A stretch of 64,000 nt of DNA from NCBI RefSeq assembly GCF_001746915.1, contig NZ_MJGC01000016.1, positions 1 to 64,000 of the forward strand. Reading direction: 5' to 3'. The notes beneath the pieces are model-generated. The model saw only the letters and a list, made by a program, of their open reading frames with translations. It was not told the DNA's origin and searched no databases. This DNA comes from Desertifilum tharense IPPAS B-1220 (GTDB lineage Bacteria > Cyanobacteriota > Cyanobacteriia > Cyanobacteriales > Desertifilaceae). Both the position numbers and the translations under genes were made by a program. This document shows, piece after piece, positions 45,061 through 54,160 of this stretch; positions within the stretch are counted from its first letter, which is position 1, and each line of letters starts with the position of its first letter.

Positions 45061-45906
45061 TTAAGATCGTTCAGTATTGGCTAAGGACGAGGTTTCCGCC
45101 GGACTCAAGTCTGCGGTTAAATCCACTTGTTCGACCAAGGGACGACACCCTAGCCACTGAATCGCCAGTTGAGCAAATTGCTGCGGGCAACCACTCACTG
45201 CAAATTGAGTGGGACTTGGAGGGCAATCGCTCTTGAGTCCTAATAAGTCTAATTCCTGGGCGGTTGCTGCGACAATATGAACGGCTGGATCGACCAATTG
45301 CACCGATCGCGGTAACACGGTTCGCAGCACGGGTTCAAGATGCGGATAGTGCGTGCAACCATAGACTAAAGTATCAATTTTTTGTTCGATTAAGGGCGTC
45401 AGATACTGACGAGCCACTTCGTAAGTATAAGGATCGTGAATGCGATTTTGTTCGATTAAAGGCACAAATTCCGGGCACCCCACCTGCCACACTTGAGCCG
45501 TGGGATCGATTTCCGCCATCGCCTGACGATACGCATTACTTGCAGCCGTGGCAGGCGTGGCAATCACGCCAATACGCCTGCCTTGACGGACGGCTGCGCG
45601 TCCGGCGGGTAGAATTAACCCCAAAATCGGGATAGGAAACTCAGAACGCACCACTTCTAGGGCAAGGGCATCGCTGGTATTGCAAGCCATGACTACCATT
45701 TTGACGTTCTGTTGAACCATCCACGCCAGAATTTCTCGGACAAATTGGACAATTTCTACAGGCGATCGCATCCCGTAGGGAAGCCGCGCTGTATCCGCAA
45801 AATAGAGAATCGATTCATTGGGGAGTTGGCGATATAACTCGCGCAAAACAGTTAACCCCCCCACACCACTATCAAAAACACCAATCCGAGAATTGTTTTT
45901 GGTCAT
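45061..45906 (-). CDS. murI: Glutamate racemase
   Basis: 281 residues from ATG 45906 (MTKNNSRIGVFD); ten more to 45936 are possible. Motifs: FDSGVGGLTVL, the first catalytic cysteine in VMACNTSDAL, and the second in LVYGCTHYPHLE. It makes D-glutamate for peptidoglycan. It is immediately downstream of the AMIN-amidase gene (61 bases), a pairing seen in other cyanobacteria, which gives a cell-wall cluster. Confidence 0.95.
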   Translation of the reverse strand: MTKNNSRIGVFDSGVGGLTVLRELYRQLPNESILYFADTARLPYGMRSPVEIVQFVREILAWMVQQNVKMVVMACNTSDALALEVVRSEFPIPILGLILPAGRAAVRQGRRIGVIATPATAASNAYRQAMAEIDPTAQVWQVGCPEFVPLIEQNRIHDPYTYEVARQYLTPLIEQKIDTLVYGCTHYPHLEPVLRTVLPRSVQLVDPAVHIVAATAQELDLLGLKSDCPPSPTQFAVSGCPQQFAQLAIQWLGCRPLVEQVDLTADLSPAETSSLANTERS

Positions 45907-45966
45907 CGATCTATGCTGATTAATCACTCCCCACACCCCAAATCGGATTCCACAATGGGAATACCG

Positions 45967-47829
45967 CTAATTGTTTTGTTGAATGTACTGAATAATACCG
46001 CGAGCGATCGCTTCTGCCATCTGCCGACGGAAAGCTGGATTCGCTAATCTTGCAGCATCTTCTCGTCCAGTCACAAAACCAGTTTCCACCAAGACTGCTG
46101 GCATACTCGTCTGGCGCAAGACATAAAATCTAGCTTGTCGCACCCCTCGGTCGGGCATTCCCGTCGATTGCAAGATACTATTGTGAATCGTGCGCGCTAA
46201 ACCCAAACCGCTCTGATAATAGTAAGTTTCCAACCCGTTGACATCCGGGCGGCTCATACTAATCGCATTGGCATGGATGCTGACAAACAATGTCGCATTC
46301 ATCTGGCGAGCCATACGAACGCGCGGTTCTAAATCGATTTCCACATCCGATGTGCGCGTTAATACCGCTTGGATGCCATTCTGCTGCAAAATGGCGGCTA
46401 CTTGCTGGGAAATATCCATCACCACCACTTTTTCCTGCAAGCCCCCAATCCCCACAGCCCCCGGATCGCGACCGCCATGACCCGGATCGACTACGACAAC
46501 CACGCGAGAATTCGGCACAGGCCGCGTACTGGGTGGCGCTGGAGTCGGTGCGGGAGCCGCAGGGGGAACATTGACAGGAATCGGCTCATTCGGCGTGGGC
46601 GCGCTCACCACCGGGGAACCCGAACGATTGACTTGGATAGCAATTAATTGAGAACCCGGTTGATTGAGTTCGCCAATTGTTACCCCAGAGGCAGGAATCG
46701 CCAAAATTGCCACTGTATTAGGCGTTTCTTGGCTAATACTCATGCGGAGGAAGGGACTAGCAGCACCCAATTGCGGCATCCGCGTTTGGTTAGTAATCCG
46801 CGCGTTATTGAGAACAATCCGATATCCGGTGGTCGTGCGATCCCAACCGCTCGCGGCTGTGACTTGACCGTTGGTGCGGATGAGCAGTTGTTGACCATCG
46901 CCAGATAGCTCTACTGACTGTACAGTAGCGACCTGTCCGGAGGGGGTAGAGCCGCCGCCCGTTGAGGCAATTTGCTGACCGGAGGGCCAAGCTTGACCTT
47001 GGGCTGGAATTCGACTCAGGCCGCCTTGGGGAAGCAGGACAACGCCGCTGGCGGTACTGGCGATCGCATTCCAGTCGGGGCTATCGCGGTTCACCTTCAG
47101 GGTAATCCGAGTCACGGGGGGAGAGTTTTGGGACTGCGAGAGTTGCAGGTTTTGCACTCCCTTACTGTTAATAGTCAGTTCCCGCGCGCTCAAACCGGGC
47201 GCAATCGTTGACCCTCTCAGGTCAATATGAATGGAGGTGCGATCGCGACTCCGTTCAATTCTTTGTACCTCGGCCCGCTGACCTTGGGTGCGGATAAAAA
47301 AGCCATCAGGCGTTACCTGTACGCCTTCAACCTGATTCGACGAACCCGCCGTACTGGTCGGGGGAGGAGCTGGAGCCGGGGCCGGGGCCGGAGCTGGGGC
47401 TGGGGCCGGAGCCGGGGCTGGTGCGGGCGTTACCGCCGCTCTAACGGGAGTGGGCAGTTGTACCGACCATTGGGTGGGGGCGCTGCCTTGAAACTGAATT
47501 TGATTGGGATCGAGAGTATAGCCAGGAGCCAACTCAATCACTAAACGCGTGGTTTGAGCATCGAACTGCCCAACCCGTACCGACTGAATGCCGGGTGTAT
47601 TTACCAGTTGATTTTGGGTGGCGCGTCCCAGACGAATTCCGGGTAAGTCAATCACCAACCGCGTTGGATTAAAAATCAGTTGCGCCCTCGGTTGAACGCT
47701 ACTGTCTGTTGTAAATTCCAGACGGTTGCGACTGCTGTCGAAACGCCAAAACTGCAAGCTCGCTGCCTGAACGGGGGACGAAAGCAGCATTAAGCCTACA
47801 AAACCCGATAGTAACCACGAAAATCTCAC
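45967..47829 (-). CDS. amiC: N-acetylmuramoyl-L-alanine amidase with AMIN domains (AmiC type)
   Basis: 620 residues. The start is GTG 47829: an AGGAGG lies eight bases upstream and VRFSWLLSGFVGLMLLSSPVQA is a signal peptide; the longer open frame to 47943 is rejected. Two AMIN domains (about 30-130 and 330-430) flank an alanine-proline (AP)n linker and a middle AMIN-like section; the Amidase_3 domain is at the end: VDPGHGGRDPGA, LQEKVVVMDIS, FVSIHANA and VLVETGFVTG provide the zinc His/Glu/His and catalytic Glu. It cleaves the stem peptide from MurNAc; in filamentous cyanobacteria such amidases make septal nanopores. Confidence 0.93.
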   Translation of the reverse strand: MRFSWLLSGFVGLMLLSSPVQAASLQFWRFDSSRNRLEFTTDSSVQPRAQLIFNPTRLVIDLPGIRLGRATQNQLVNTPGIQSVRVGQFDAQTTRLVIELAPGYTLDPNQIQFQGSAPTQWSVQLPTPVRAAVTPAPAPAPAPAPAPAPAPAPAPPPTSTAGSSNQVEGVQVTPDGFFIRTQGQRAEVQRIERSRDRTSIHIDLRGSTIAPGLSARELTINSKGVQNLQLSQSQNSPPVTRITLKVNRDSPDWNAIASTASGVVLLPQGGLSRIPAQGQAWPSGQQIASTGGGSTPSGQVATVQSVELSGDGQQLLIRTNGQVTAASGWDRTTTGYRIVLNNARITNQTRMPQLGAASPFLRMSISQETPNTVAILAIPASGVTIGELNQPGSQLIAIQVNRSGSPVVSAPTPNEPIPVNVPPAAPAPTPAPPSTRPVPNSRVVVVVDPGHGGRDPGAVGIGGLQEKVVVMDISQQVAAILQQNGIQAVLTRTSDVEIDLEPRVRMARQMNATLFVSIHANAISMSRPDVNGLETYYYQSGLGLARTIHNSILQSTGMPDRGVRQARFYVLRQTSMPAVLVETGFVTGREDAARLANPAFRRQMAEAIARGIIQYIQQNN

Positions 47830-48087
47830 AAATTGTGCCTCCTGATATGTTCTGCCGTTGCACCCCACGCATTGGCAGCAAGGAATCGAGAAATTGCTCA
47901 GTTGAGAATTTTTACGATGGAGCAAGCGCCGACAAAATGTCAAGCCACTGTTTCACGCCTGCGGGAGACGTTGGCCTCTCGATTGAGCGCTGTTTCGCGA
48001 TTCATGCTTTGAATACTTCAAGTCCACCGCAAACCTGACACTGGATGTTGTTCGCGTCCTCCGCACGTTCATCAAGTCACACCCAAC

Positions 48088-49623
48088 TCAGTCTTCGCGA
48101 GGCACTGCTGTTTGCTCTGCCTCTTTGACTGACTCTGATGTTGCTTGTTCCATAACCACTGCGTCCGATTTGCTGCTTTCTAAACTAGGCGTTTCTGACT
48201 GCGCGATCGCAGTTTCAGGTTCCCGGAATACCAGCCGCAACAAGGGAGGCGCAATAAAAGTTGTCAGAATCACCATCATAATAATTGCGACATCAAGCGC
48301 ATCCGAGAGAACACCGCTTTCTGCACCCACGCCCGCAAAGACTAAACCCACTTCGCCTCGAGGAATCATCCCGACGCCAATGGCGAGTTTATTAATTTCC
48401 GGGCCCGCACCAAAGACGGTTAAGCCTGTCACCACTTTTCCAATAATGGCGATACCAATCAGGAAAAGGGCGATGATTAAACCCTCGCGATTGCTAGGAA
48501 CGGCTGGATTTAGGACGCTTAAGTCGGTTTTTGCCCCTACCACCACAAAGAAGATCGGGACAAACATATCCGCAATGGGGACAATCTGTTCTTCGAGTTC
48601 GTGGCGCTTGTCGGTTTCTGCCAAAATTAAGCCAGCAGTAAACGCCCCTAAAATCGCTTCGAGGTTAATGGCTGCCCCGATATAAGCCAGGACGAAGGTA
48701 AAAATCAACGCCGAAATCAGCAGTTGACCTCTGGTTTTGAGCTTGTTGACAATTCCGATAAAGTACGGACTCAAAAAACGACCTAACCAAACCGACCCAA
48801 TTAAGAAAACGCCTGCACTGACAATTAAATAAAGGATATTACCGACTTTGACTTCTCCGGTTTTCGCCAAAGAAGCGACGACGGCTAGAACAATAATCCC
48901 TAACACGTCATCGAGTACGGCTGCCCCAATAATAATTTGCCCTTCCTTGGAGGAGAGTTTTTGGAGTTCAGCCAGTACCTTAGCCGTGATGCCGATGCTT
49001 GTGGCAGTCAGGGCCGCGCCAGCAAAAACGGACGGAATAACAGCGATATGGAAAATATAAACTAAACCTGCCGTACCCGCTACAAAGGGAGCCACCACCC
49101 CAACGACGGCCACAACCGCAGCTTGGGGCCCGACTTTAATCAGTTCTTTGAGGTCGGATTCTAGACCAATTTCAAACAGCAGAATAATCACCCCTAACTC
49201 CGAGAGGACGGAAATCACCTCGCTTTGGGTGATAAACAGGTTATTTGCCGCTTCTGGGGTTAATCCGGCGGTGAGTTGAATCAGTTGGATAACCAGGGAG
49301 TTCGCCCCTGTAATTCCACCTTCGGGAAAGACGAGGAGGTTCAGGGCGGAAACGCCGACAATCACACCGCCTACCAGTTCGCCGAGTACGGGAGGCAGGT
49401 CAATTCTGGCACAGATTTCGCCGCCGATTTTGCTGGCGAGGTAGATGACGACTAAACTTAGGAGGACGCCTGCTAGGATGACAGCGGCACTTGGCGTAGT
49501 TTCGGCTTCGCTGACGGTGGCGAGTAACGGAAAACTCGGATCGACCGTCAAGAAGCCCAAGGGGGAGGTGAGATCGCTCACCCAGGCTAAGGCATCAAGC
49601 ATGGTTAGGACACATAAACTCAT
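48088..49623 (-). CDS. CPA2-family cation:proton antiporter
   Basis: 511 residues with about 12-13 hydrophobic helices. CPA2 features: LPPVLGELVGGVIVG, FLLEIGLESDL-type (here LLFEIGLESDLKEL), TATSIGITAKVLAEL, AAVLDDVLGIIVLA (the ion-binding Asp pair) and MIPRGEVGLVFAG. It exchanges Na+ or K+ for protons; cyanobacterial NapA/NhaS3-like proteins of this size act in salt and pH homeostasis at the plasma or thylakoid membrane. A C-terminal Ser/Glu-rich cytosolic tail of about 45 residues follows. ATG 49602 is an alternative start. Confidence 0.9.
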   Translation of the reverse strand: MSLCVLTMLDALAWVSDLTSPLGFLTVDPSFPLLATVSEAETTPSAAVILAGVLLSLVVIYLASKIGGEICARIDLPPVLGELVGGVIVGVSALNLLVFPEGGITGANSLVIQLIQLTAGLTPEAANNLFITQSEVISVLSELGVIILLFEIGLESDLKELIKVGPQAAVVAVVGVVAPFVAGTAGLVYIFHIAVIPSVFAGAALTATSIGITAKVLAELQKLSSKEGQIIIGAAVLDDVLGIIVLAVVASLAKTGEVKVGNILYLIVSAGVFLIGSVWLGRFLSPYFIGIVNKLKTRGQLLISALIFTFVLAYIGAAINLEAILGAFTAGLILAETDKRHELEEQIVPIADMFVPIFFVVVGAKTDLSVLNPAVPSNREGLIIALFLIGIAIIGKVVTGLTVFGAGPEINKLAIGVGMIPRGEVGLVFAGVGAESGVLSDALDVAIIMMVILTTFIAPPLLRLVFREPETAIAQSETPSLESSKSDAVVMEQATSESVKEAEQTAVPRED

Positions 49624-49672
49624 CCTGTATACTGTACAAGTTCCTTAACAGAATGCAAGCAGCGCGATGGAG

Positions 49673-49981
49673 TTAGGGATCGCTTTGGGTTTGCTGCTGC
49701 CACAGGATGACGGCTTGCTTAAACTCGTTGAGGGGTAAGCTTTGGGTTTCGCTGTCTTCATCCCCTAAATCTTCAATTGCGGCTTGTTCCGGGGATAAAC
49801 TCAGGTGGAAGGCGTTCCCGGTTCTTTGCCAAGCGGGGAGGGTTTGGGTTTCTAGGGCGGTAATTTTGTCTAGCAAATCCTCGATCCATTGCGGGCTATT
49901 TTGAATATCGAGGGTGAGGAATTCGAGAACCCGACGGCGGGCTTGATTATCCTCCGACCATTCCTGAAGAGATTGGGACAT
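49673..49981 (-). CDS. Hypothetical acidic protein, 102 residues
   Basis: Helical, soluble and acidic. MSQSLQEWSEDNQARRRVLEF, then QWIEDLLDKITALE, FHLSLSPEQAAIEDL and LPLNEFKQAVILWQ. No recognised domain; the regular pattern of hydrophobic residues argues for a folded protein. It lies 27 bases from the next gene upstream (50009-50581), so a shared transcript is possible. Confidence 0.65.
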   Translation of the reverse strand: MSQSLQEWSEDNQARRRVLEFLTLDIQNSPQWIEDLLDKITALETQTLPAWQRTGNAFHLSLSPEQAAIEDLGDEDSETQSLPLNEFKQAVILWQQQTQSDP

Positions 49982-50008
49982 ATCTAAGATCGCGGTTGGG
50001 GAAAAGTG

Positions 50009-50581
50009 TTACTGTCGGATGGGGAAGGCGGTGTTGATGCGACCATCGCGCAATCTGGCTCCGGCGATCGCAAACGGCGTCCCATTATTCGCTTGACAAA
50101 ATTGCTGCGAATTCTCGCGAGGGCTATTCCTGCCACACCAAGCCCAGCGGGGGGCTGTAGCCGGACAGGCGATCGGATGAGTTGCGGCGTAGGCGATCGA
50201 GTTTAACACCTGTTGTTTGCTACATCGATCGGGAAAAAAGGTAGAAAATTTGCTAGCCGATCCGTCCCGATGACGCCACTGTACGCCGTAAATGCCTTGG
50301 GCGTTGGGGGGTTGGGTGATTTGGAGTTGAGCAACGGTGGGGGGGTTTTGTCCGTTGGGGCGCGAATGCAAGCCGAGTAGGCGATCGCCCTGAGATTCCC
50401 CGCAGAAGATATGCAGTTGATTGATCTGTTGAGCGTTGGAGGCGGCGATCCATTTATCCTGGGGATTGCAGGTGATGCCTTGGGCGGATTGGGCTAAAGG
50501 CGCGATCGCGATCGCCCATGCTGCAAGTGTTAGCCCAAACAGACTCAGCCATCGAGTCCAAGCAATTTTGAGGTGAGGCAT
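50009..50581 (-). CDS. Secreted EndoU-like protein
   Basis: 190 residues. A signal peptide (WLSLFGLTLAAWAIAIAPLAQSAQG) leads to a domain with INQLHIFCGESQGDRLLGLHSRP, IYGVQWRHRDGSASKFSTFFPDRC and KQQVLNSIAYAATHP. The two histidines (LHIF, GLHS) and the later HRDG/SKFSTFF resemble the bacterial EndoU endoribonuclease fold. Six to eight cysteines suggest disulfides in the periplasm or outside. EndoU domains serve as toxin tips in contact-dependent inhibition and as secreted RNases; here the domain is free-standing. Assignment is by motif memory and moderate. Confidence 0.55.
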   Translation of the reverse strand: MPHLKIAWTRWLSLFGLTLAAWAIAIAPLAQSAQGITCNPQDKWIAASNAQQINQLHIFCGESQGDRLLGLHSRPNGQNPPTVAQLQITQPPNAQGIYGVQWRHRDGSASKFSTFFPDRCSKQQVLNSIAYAATHPIACPATAPRWAWCGRNSPRENSQQFCQANNGTPFAIAGARLRDGRINTAFPIRQ

Positions 50582-50614
50582 AGGATAGGGCTGCTGAGTT
50601 GAAAATGAATTGAG

Positions 50615-51055
50615 CTAATTGTAAGGGTAAATACTCTGTTGCCAAGCCCGTTCTAAGCGTTGAATTTGCTCGCGCAAGACGGCGGCTCGATATTGACAGT
50701 AGCGATCGTACAGCAGAACCCCCAGAAATCCTCCGACTGGCAGGCTATAGGCAAGTCCGATCAATAGATTAGAGAGAGAAGACTGTTGCTGAGACGTTAA
50801 AAAAGTCGAGCCAGAATCCGCTTGCAGGGCAGGGGGCGGCGTCTCAACCCTCTCAACCGCAAAAGCGGTTTGAGGCGAGATTAAAACGGGGGCGAGCAAA
50901 CTCGCTAAGGCAATTTTCACCGTTGAGAACCTTCGACCTCGGAAAGCCTTCTCTAGGGATCGCTGCTGTGTCGGGGGAAATTGCCAACCCATCGCCTTTG
51001 CCTGCTGCGCGCTAATCGTTACTGAGGCTAATCTTAGCGAATATTCTGTATTCAC
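50615..51055 (-). CDS. Membrane protein of unknown function with two hydrophobic segments
   Basis: 146 residues. A basic N-terminal part, a signal-like hydrophobic stretch (IALASLLAPVLISPQTAFA, about 48-66), a polar Gln/Ser-rich loop, one firm helix (LIGLAYSLPVGGFLGVLLY) and a charged coiled-coil tail (REQIQRLERAWQQ). A start at Met 22 (MGWQFPP) is possible. No family recognised. Confidence 0.55.
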   Translation of the reverse strand: MNTEYSLRLASVTISAQQAKAMGWQFPPTQQRSLEKAFRGRRFSTVKIALASLLAPVLISPQTAFAVERVETPPPALQADSGSTFLTSQQQSSLSNLLIGLAYSLPVGGFLGVLLYDRYCQYRAAVLREQIQRLERAWQQSIYPYN

Positions 51056-51160
51056 TAATACAGAATTTACTTTTTTTTAGAAAAAATCTCAGCGCGACGC
51101 TCGGAAGCTTGCATAAATGACATTAAACCCATGCAATAAATTCATAAAACTTGACAATTT

Positions 51161-51202
51161 GTACTCAGAGATACAAAGTAACCCAAAATCCCTCGCTACA
51201 GT
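51161..51202 (+). promoter_or_regulatory. NtcA-activated promoter of the nitrate transporter gene
   Basis: GTA-CTCAGAGA-TAC (51161-51174) is an exact GTAN8TAC NtcA site. A -10 hexamer of the TAN3T form, TACAGT, is at 51197-51202, exactly 22 bases further. GTAN8TAC-N22-TAN3T is the textbook class II NtcA promoter. NtcA is the 2-oxoglutarate-responsive nitrogen regulator of cyanobacteria. It lies 158 bases upstream of the start codon; the 305-base spacer 51056-51360 holds nothing else I can identify. Confidence 0.85.
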
Positions 51203-51360
51203 GACAAGGAAATTAAGCCTCGCCGGTCGCGAATTGCCAAACGATTGCTTGTGCTGAACTGAGAAGTCCGTGTAACCCCAACCCCTTGAGCGCGATCGCC
51301 ATCTGCAAGCCTCCTGGCGCGATCGCGCAACCGAAGAAGCGATTTAGGAGAATTTTTTCA

Positions 51361-52869
51361 ATGACAGGAATCTGGTCATTTAGCGGTCGATACCGTATCC
51401 TTCACCTGACTTGGTTTGCATTTTTTATTTCATTTGTCGTGTGGTTCAACTTTGCCCCCTTTGCCACCGTCGTCAAAGCAGACTTAGGTTTAAGTGAAGC
51501 CCAACTGCGAACCCTGGCCATTTGCAACGTTGCCCTCACGGTTCCGGCGCGGATTATCATTGGTATGATTCTCGACCGCTTTGGCCCTCGGATTACCTAT
51601 TCTTGTTTGCTCATTTATGCCGCCATTCCCTGTTTCTCCTTTGCACTGGCGCAAAACTTCGAGCAACTCGTCTTCAGCCGCCTCGCCCTCAGTATCGTAG
51701 GTTGTGGATTTGTGATTGGTATCCGCATGGTTGCAGAGTGGTTTGAAGCGGGTGAAATTGGGTTAGCGGAAGGGATTTATGGCGGTTGGGGAAACTTTGG
51801 TTCGGCGGGTGCTGCCTTTACCTTACCCACATTAGCAGCAGCGACTGGCTTTTTAGCGGGTGGCGAACTTAACTGGCGGTTTGCGATCGCCTTTACAGGT
51901 ATTATCTCCGCCATTTACGGCGTCATCTACTACTTCAACGTCCAAGACACCCCACCGGGCAAAGTTTACGAACGTTCCACCAGTACCGCCGGGATGGAAG
52001 TCACTTCGCGCAAAGACTTCTGGTTCTTACTCGCCATGAACGTTCCCCTCGTCGCCATTTTGGGCGTCATTGCATGGCGTTTAACCAAAGTTGACTTGAT
52101 TGACTCCACTGCCTTAACGATTATTGGGATATTGTTAGTTGGCTTATATGCCTTTCAGTCTTTTAATATCCACAAAGCCAACAAAGACTTGATGACGGGG
52201 AGCAAACATTATTCTCCCAGAGAGCGCTACGCCTTTTCCCAAGTCGCTAACTTAGAACTCGCCTACATTGCTTGCTTTGGTTCGGAACTCGCCGTAGTTT
52301 CCATGCTACCCGCCTTTTTTCAACGCGGTTTTGGCTTAGATGCTGCCTTAGCAGGTGCAGTCGCCGGGATGTATGCGTTTATGAACTTATTTGCCCGTCC
52401 TGGGGGTGGGTTAATCTCCGATAAGATTGGTTCGCGCAAGTGGACGCTGGTTGTCACCTTAGCCGGAACGGGTATTGCTTATCTGGTGTTCAGCGGTATG
52501 GGGGGACGCAATATTGCTTTACCGCTAGTCGTGTTAATGACCATGATTGCCTCTTTCTTCGTGATGGCCGCAGAAGGCGCAACCTATGCGATCGTACCGC
52601 TAATTAAACGACGGGTGACGGGACAGATTGCCGGAAATGTCGGCGCTTATGGCAATGTCGGTGCAGTGGCTTATCTGACAATTTACAGCTTATTACCGGA
52701 AGGGATTGCGGGCGATCGCATTTTCTTCCAAATGTTAGGTCTTTCTAGCGTCATTATTGCGAGTTTGTGTGCCTTCTACCTCAAGGAACCTCGCCTAACA
52801 CATGGGGGAGAATCTGCCCAAGATGCAGTCGAGTCTGCCCCCCTGATGAGCGAACGTCACCGCCAGTAA
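51361..52869 (+). CDS. nrtP: Nitrate/nitrite transporter, MFS type (NrtP/NarK family)
   Basis: 502 residues from ATG 51361 with AGGAG upstream; an open frame to 51286 is upstream noise. About 12 membrane helices. Nitrate-porter features: SFVVWFNFAPFATVV, LDRFGPR, GCGFVIGIRMVAEWF, GGWGNFGSAGAAF (nitrate signature 1), and GNVGAYGNVGAVAYLT (signature 2), with the conserved Arg in FSRLAL/RM helices. NrtP transports nitrate and nitrite across the plasma membrane. The NtcA promoter in front supports induction when ammonium is scarce. No nitrate reductase gene is adjacent. Confidence 0.92.
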   Translation: MTGIWSFSGRYRILHLTWFAFFISFVVWFNFAPFATVVKADLGLSEAQLRTLAICNVALTVPARIIIGMILDRFGPRITYSCLLIYAAIPCFSFALAQNFEQLVFSRLALSIVGCGFVIGIRMVAEWFEAGEIGLAEGIYGGWGNFGSAGAAFTLPTLAAATGFLAGGELNWRFAIAFTGIISAIYGVIYYFNVQDTPPGKVYERSTSTAGMEVTSRKDFWFLLAMNVPLVAILGVIAWRLTKVDLIDSTALTIIGILLVGLYAFQSFNIHKANKDLMTGSKHYSPRERYAFSQVANLELAYIACFGSELAVVSMLPAFFQRGFGLDAALAGAVAGMYAFMNLFARPGGGLISDKIGSRKWTLVVTLAGTGIAYLVFSGMGGRNIALPLVVLMTMIASFFVMAAEGATYAIVPLIKRRVTGQIAGNVGAYGNVGAVAYLTIYSLLPEGIAGDRIFFQMLGLSSVIIASLCAFYLKEPRLTHGGESAQDAVESAPLMSERHRQ

Positions 52870-52891
52870 ACTGACATCTTGCGCCAGTGCC

Positions 52892-52935
52892 AGAAACCGG
52901 GTTTCTTACTAATTGAGTTAAAAAACCGGGTTTCT
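52892..52935. repeat. AGAAACCGGGTTTCT palindrome, two copies
   Basis: AGAAACCGGGTTTCT (52892-52906) and AAACCGGGTTTCT (52923-52935) lie in the spacer between the nrtP and amidase genes. Both genes end here (convergent), so the repeats may also act as hairpins at transcript ends. This motif is a dispersed repeat in several Oscillatoria-type genomes, to my knowledge. Confidence 0.6.
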
Positions 52936-52996
52936 CAGGTCTAACTCACCCCTAAAAGCGAGCAAGGTCTAAAGTTTGACACTTGCCCGCTTTCTT

Positions 52997-53809
52997 CTAA
53001 TTAAAAACGCGGTGTTGCAAACAGGGCATTTGGCGGCGAACTTGTTCCAAGCGGAACGGATCGATTTCTGCGATCGCAACCCCAGGGCGATCGCCCGCAT
53101 CGGCTAGAATCACACCCCAAGGATCGACAATCATCGCATGACCGTGGGTTTGGCGCATGGCATAATGGCGTCCCGTTTGAGCCGGTGCGATCGCATAACA
53201 GGTATTTTCAATCGCTCTAGCCTGGACTAATACCTGCCAATGGTCTTTTCCGGTATAAGCTGTAAATGCTGCCGGGATAAAGAAAACATCGGTATTTTTG
53301 AGCGACAAATGGCGATAGAGTTCCGGGAAGCGCACATCATAACAAACCGAAATCCCCAGCGTTCCCAAGGCTTCAGAGGCATAAGTCGGCGGGAGTTGCG
53401 TTCCAGATTGTACCGTATTCGACTCCCAGTAAGTATTGCCATCCGGTAAGTTCACATCAAATAAGTGAACCTTTTCATAACGCGCCACTTCTGTACCCGT
53501 AGGATCGATTAATAGCGCAGTATTGTAGACTTTGCGATCGCTCACAGGAACCGGAAACCCCCCTCCTAACAGCGTCACTTGGAAGCGTTGTGCCATTGTT
53601 TTGAGGAATTTTTCACTTTTATGGGCAATCGTTTCTGCCAGTTGCAGTTTTTCCTCTTCAGTTCCCATAAACGAAAAGTTTTCGGGTAATCCAATTAATT
53701 CTGCACCCCGACGTACAGCCAGTTCAATGAATTCCTCGGCTTGAATTAAGTTCTTTTCCAAGTCCGGAACACTGGTCATTTGAATAGCAGCAGCAAGATA
53801 AGGCTTCAT
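52997..53809 (-). CDS. Carbon-nitrogen hydrolase, Nit2/omega-amidase-like
   Basis: 270 residues from ATG 53809. The catalytic triad is visible: Glu in GLPENFSFMG, Lys in RYEKVHLFDVNLPDG, Cys in GISVCYDVRFPELYR. Sequence style is Nit1/Nit2, enzymes that remove deaminated glutathione or alpha-ketoglutaramate. The open frame continues 64 codons upstream to 54001, but that portion is Pro/Leu/Ser translation of the heptamer repeat and is not part of the gene. Confidence 0.9.
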   Translation of the reverse strand: MKPYLAAAIQMTSVPDLEKNLIQAEEFIELAVRRGAELIGLPENFSFMGTEEEKLQLAETIAHKSEKFLKTMAQRFQVTLLGGGFPVPVSDRKVYNTALLIDPTGTEVARYEKVHLFDVNLPDGNTYWESNTVQSGTQLPPTYASEALGTLGISVCYDVRFPELYRHLSLKNTDVFFIPAAFTAYTGKDHWQVLVQARAIENTCYAIAPAQTGRHYAMRQTHGHAMIVDPWGVILADAGDRPGVAIAEIDPFRLEQVRRQMPCLQHRVFN

Positions 53810-53832
53810 GGGTTCTCTATCAGAAAAATGAA

Positions 53833-53962
53833 ATTGGGGTTTGGGAAGAGGGTGGGGGGAAGAAGGGAGTTGGGAATTGGGAGTTGGGGGTTGGGGAAGA
53901 AGGGAGTTAGGAATTAGGAGTTGGGGGTTGGGGAAGAAGGGGGTTGGGAGTTGGGAAGCAAG
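53833..53962. repeat. G-rich heptamer repeat block upstream of the Nit2-like gene
   Basis: GGGAGTTGGGAATTGGGAG-type units with GAAGAAGG and GGGGTTGGGG segments. In-frame with the amidase it can be read through, which gives a false N-terminal extension. With the inverted block at 54103-54150 it makes up most of the 350-base spacer 53810-54160. Confidence 0.85.
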
Positions 53963-54102
53963 AGTGCGCTTTTTGCGAGTTCTGAGTGGGAGAAAGTGCA
54001 AACCTCTGTAGCTAGCTTCTGTATAACCGTGTTCTGGAGTGGCAAAGAGGGCTGACAGACAACAAAGTTTAAAATTCTAACCCGTTACTCATCCCCTATC
54101 CT

Positions 54103-54150
54103 CTTCTTCCCCCAACTCCTAACTCCCAACTCCCAATTCCCTTCTTTCCC
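54103..54150. repeat. C-rich heptamer repeat block (inverted copy)
   Basis: CTCTTCTTCCCCC-CAACTCC-TAACTCC-CAACTCC-CAATTCC units, in opposite orientation to the block at 53833-53962, directly beside the stop of the DUF3352 gene. Confidence 0.8.
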
Positions 54151-54160
54151 CTCACCCTCT

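Noticed and set aside
47227..47544. Gly/Arg-rich plus-strand frame within the amidase gene
   Set aside because: It is the antisense of the Ala-Pro linker in amiC.
47830..47943. 38-residue extension of the amidase
   Set aside because: GTG 47829 has AGGAGG in front and begins a signal peptide; the extension would bury the signal.
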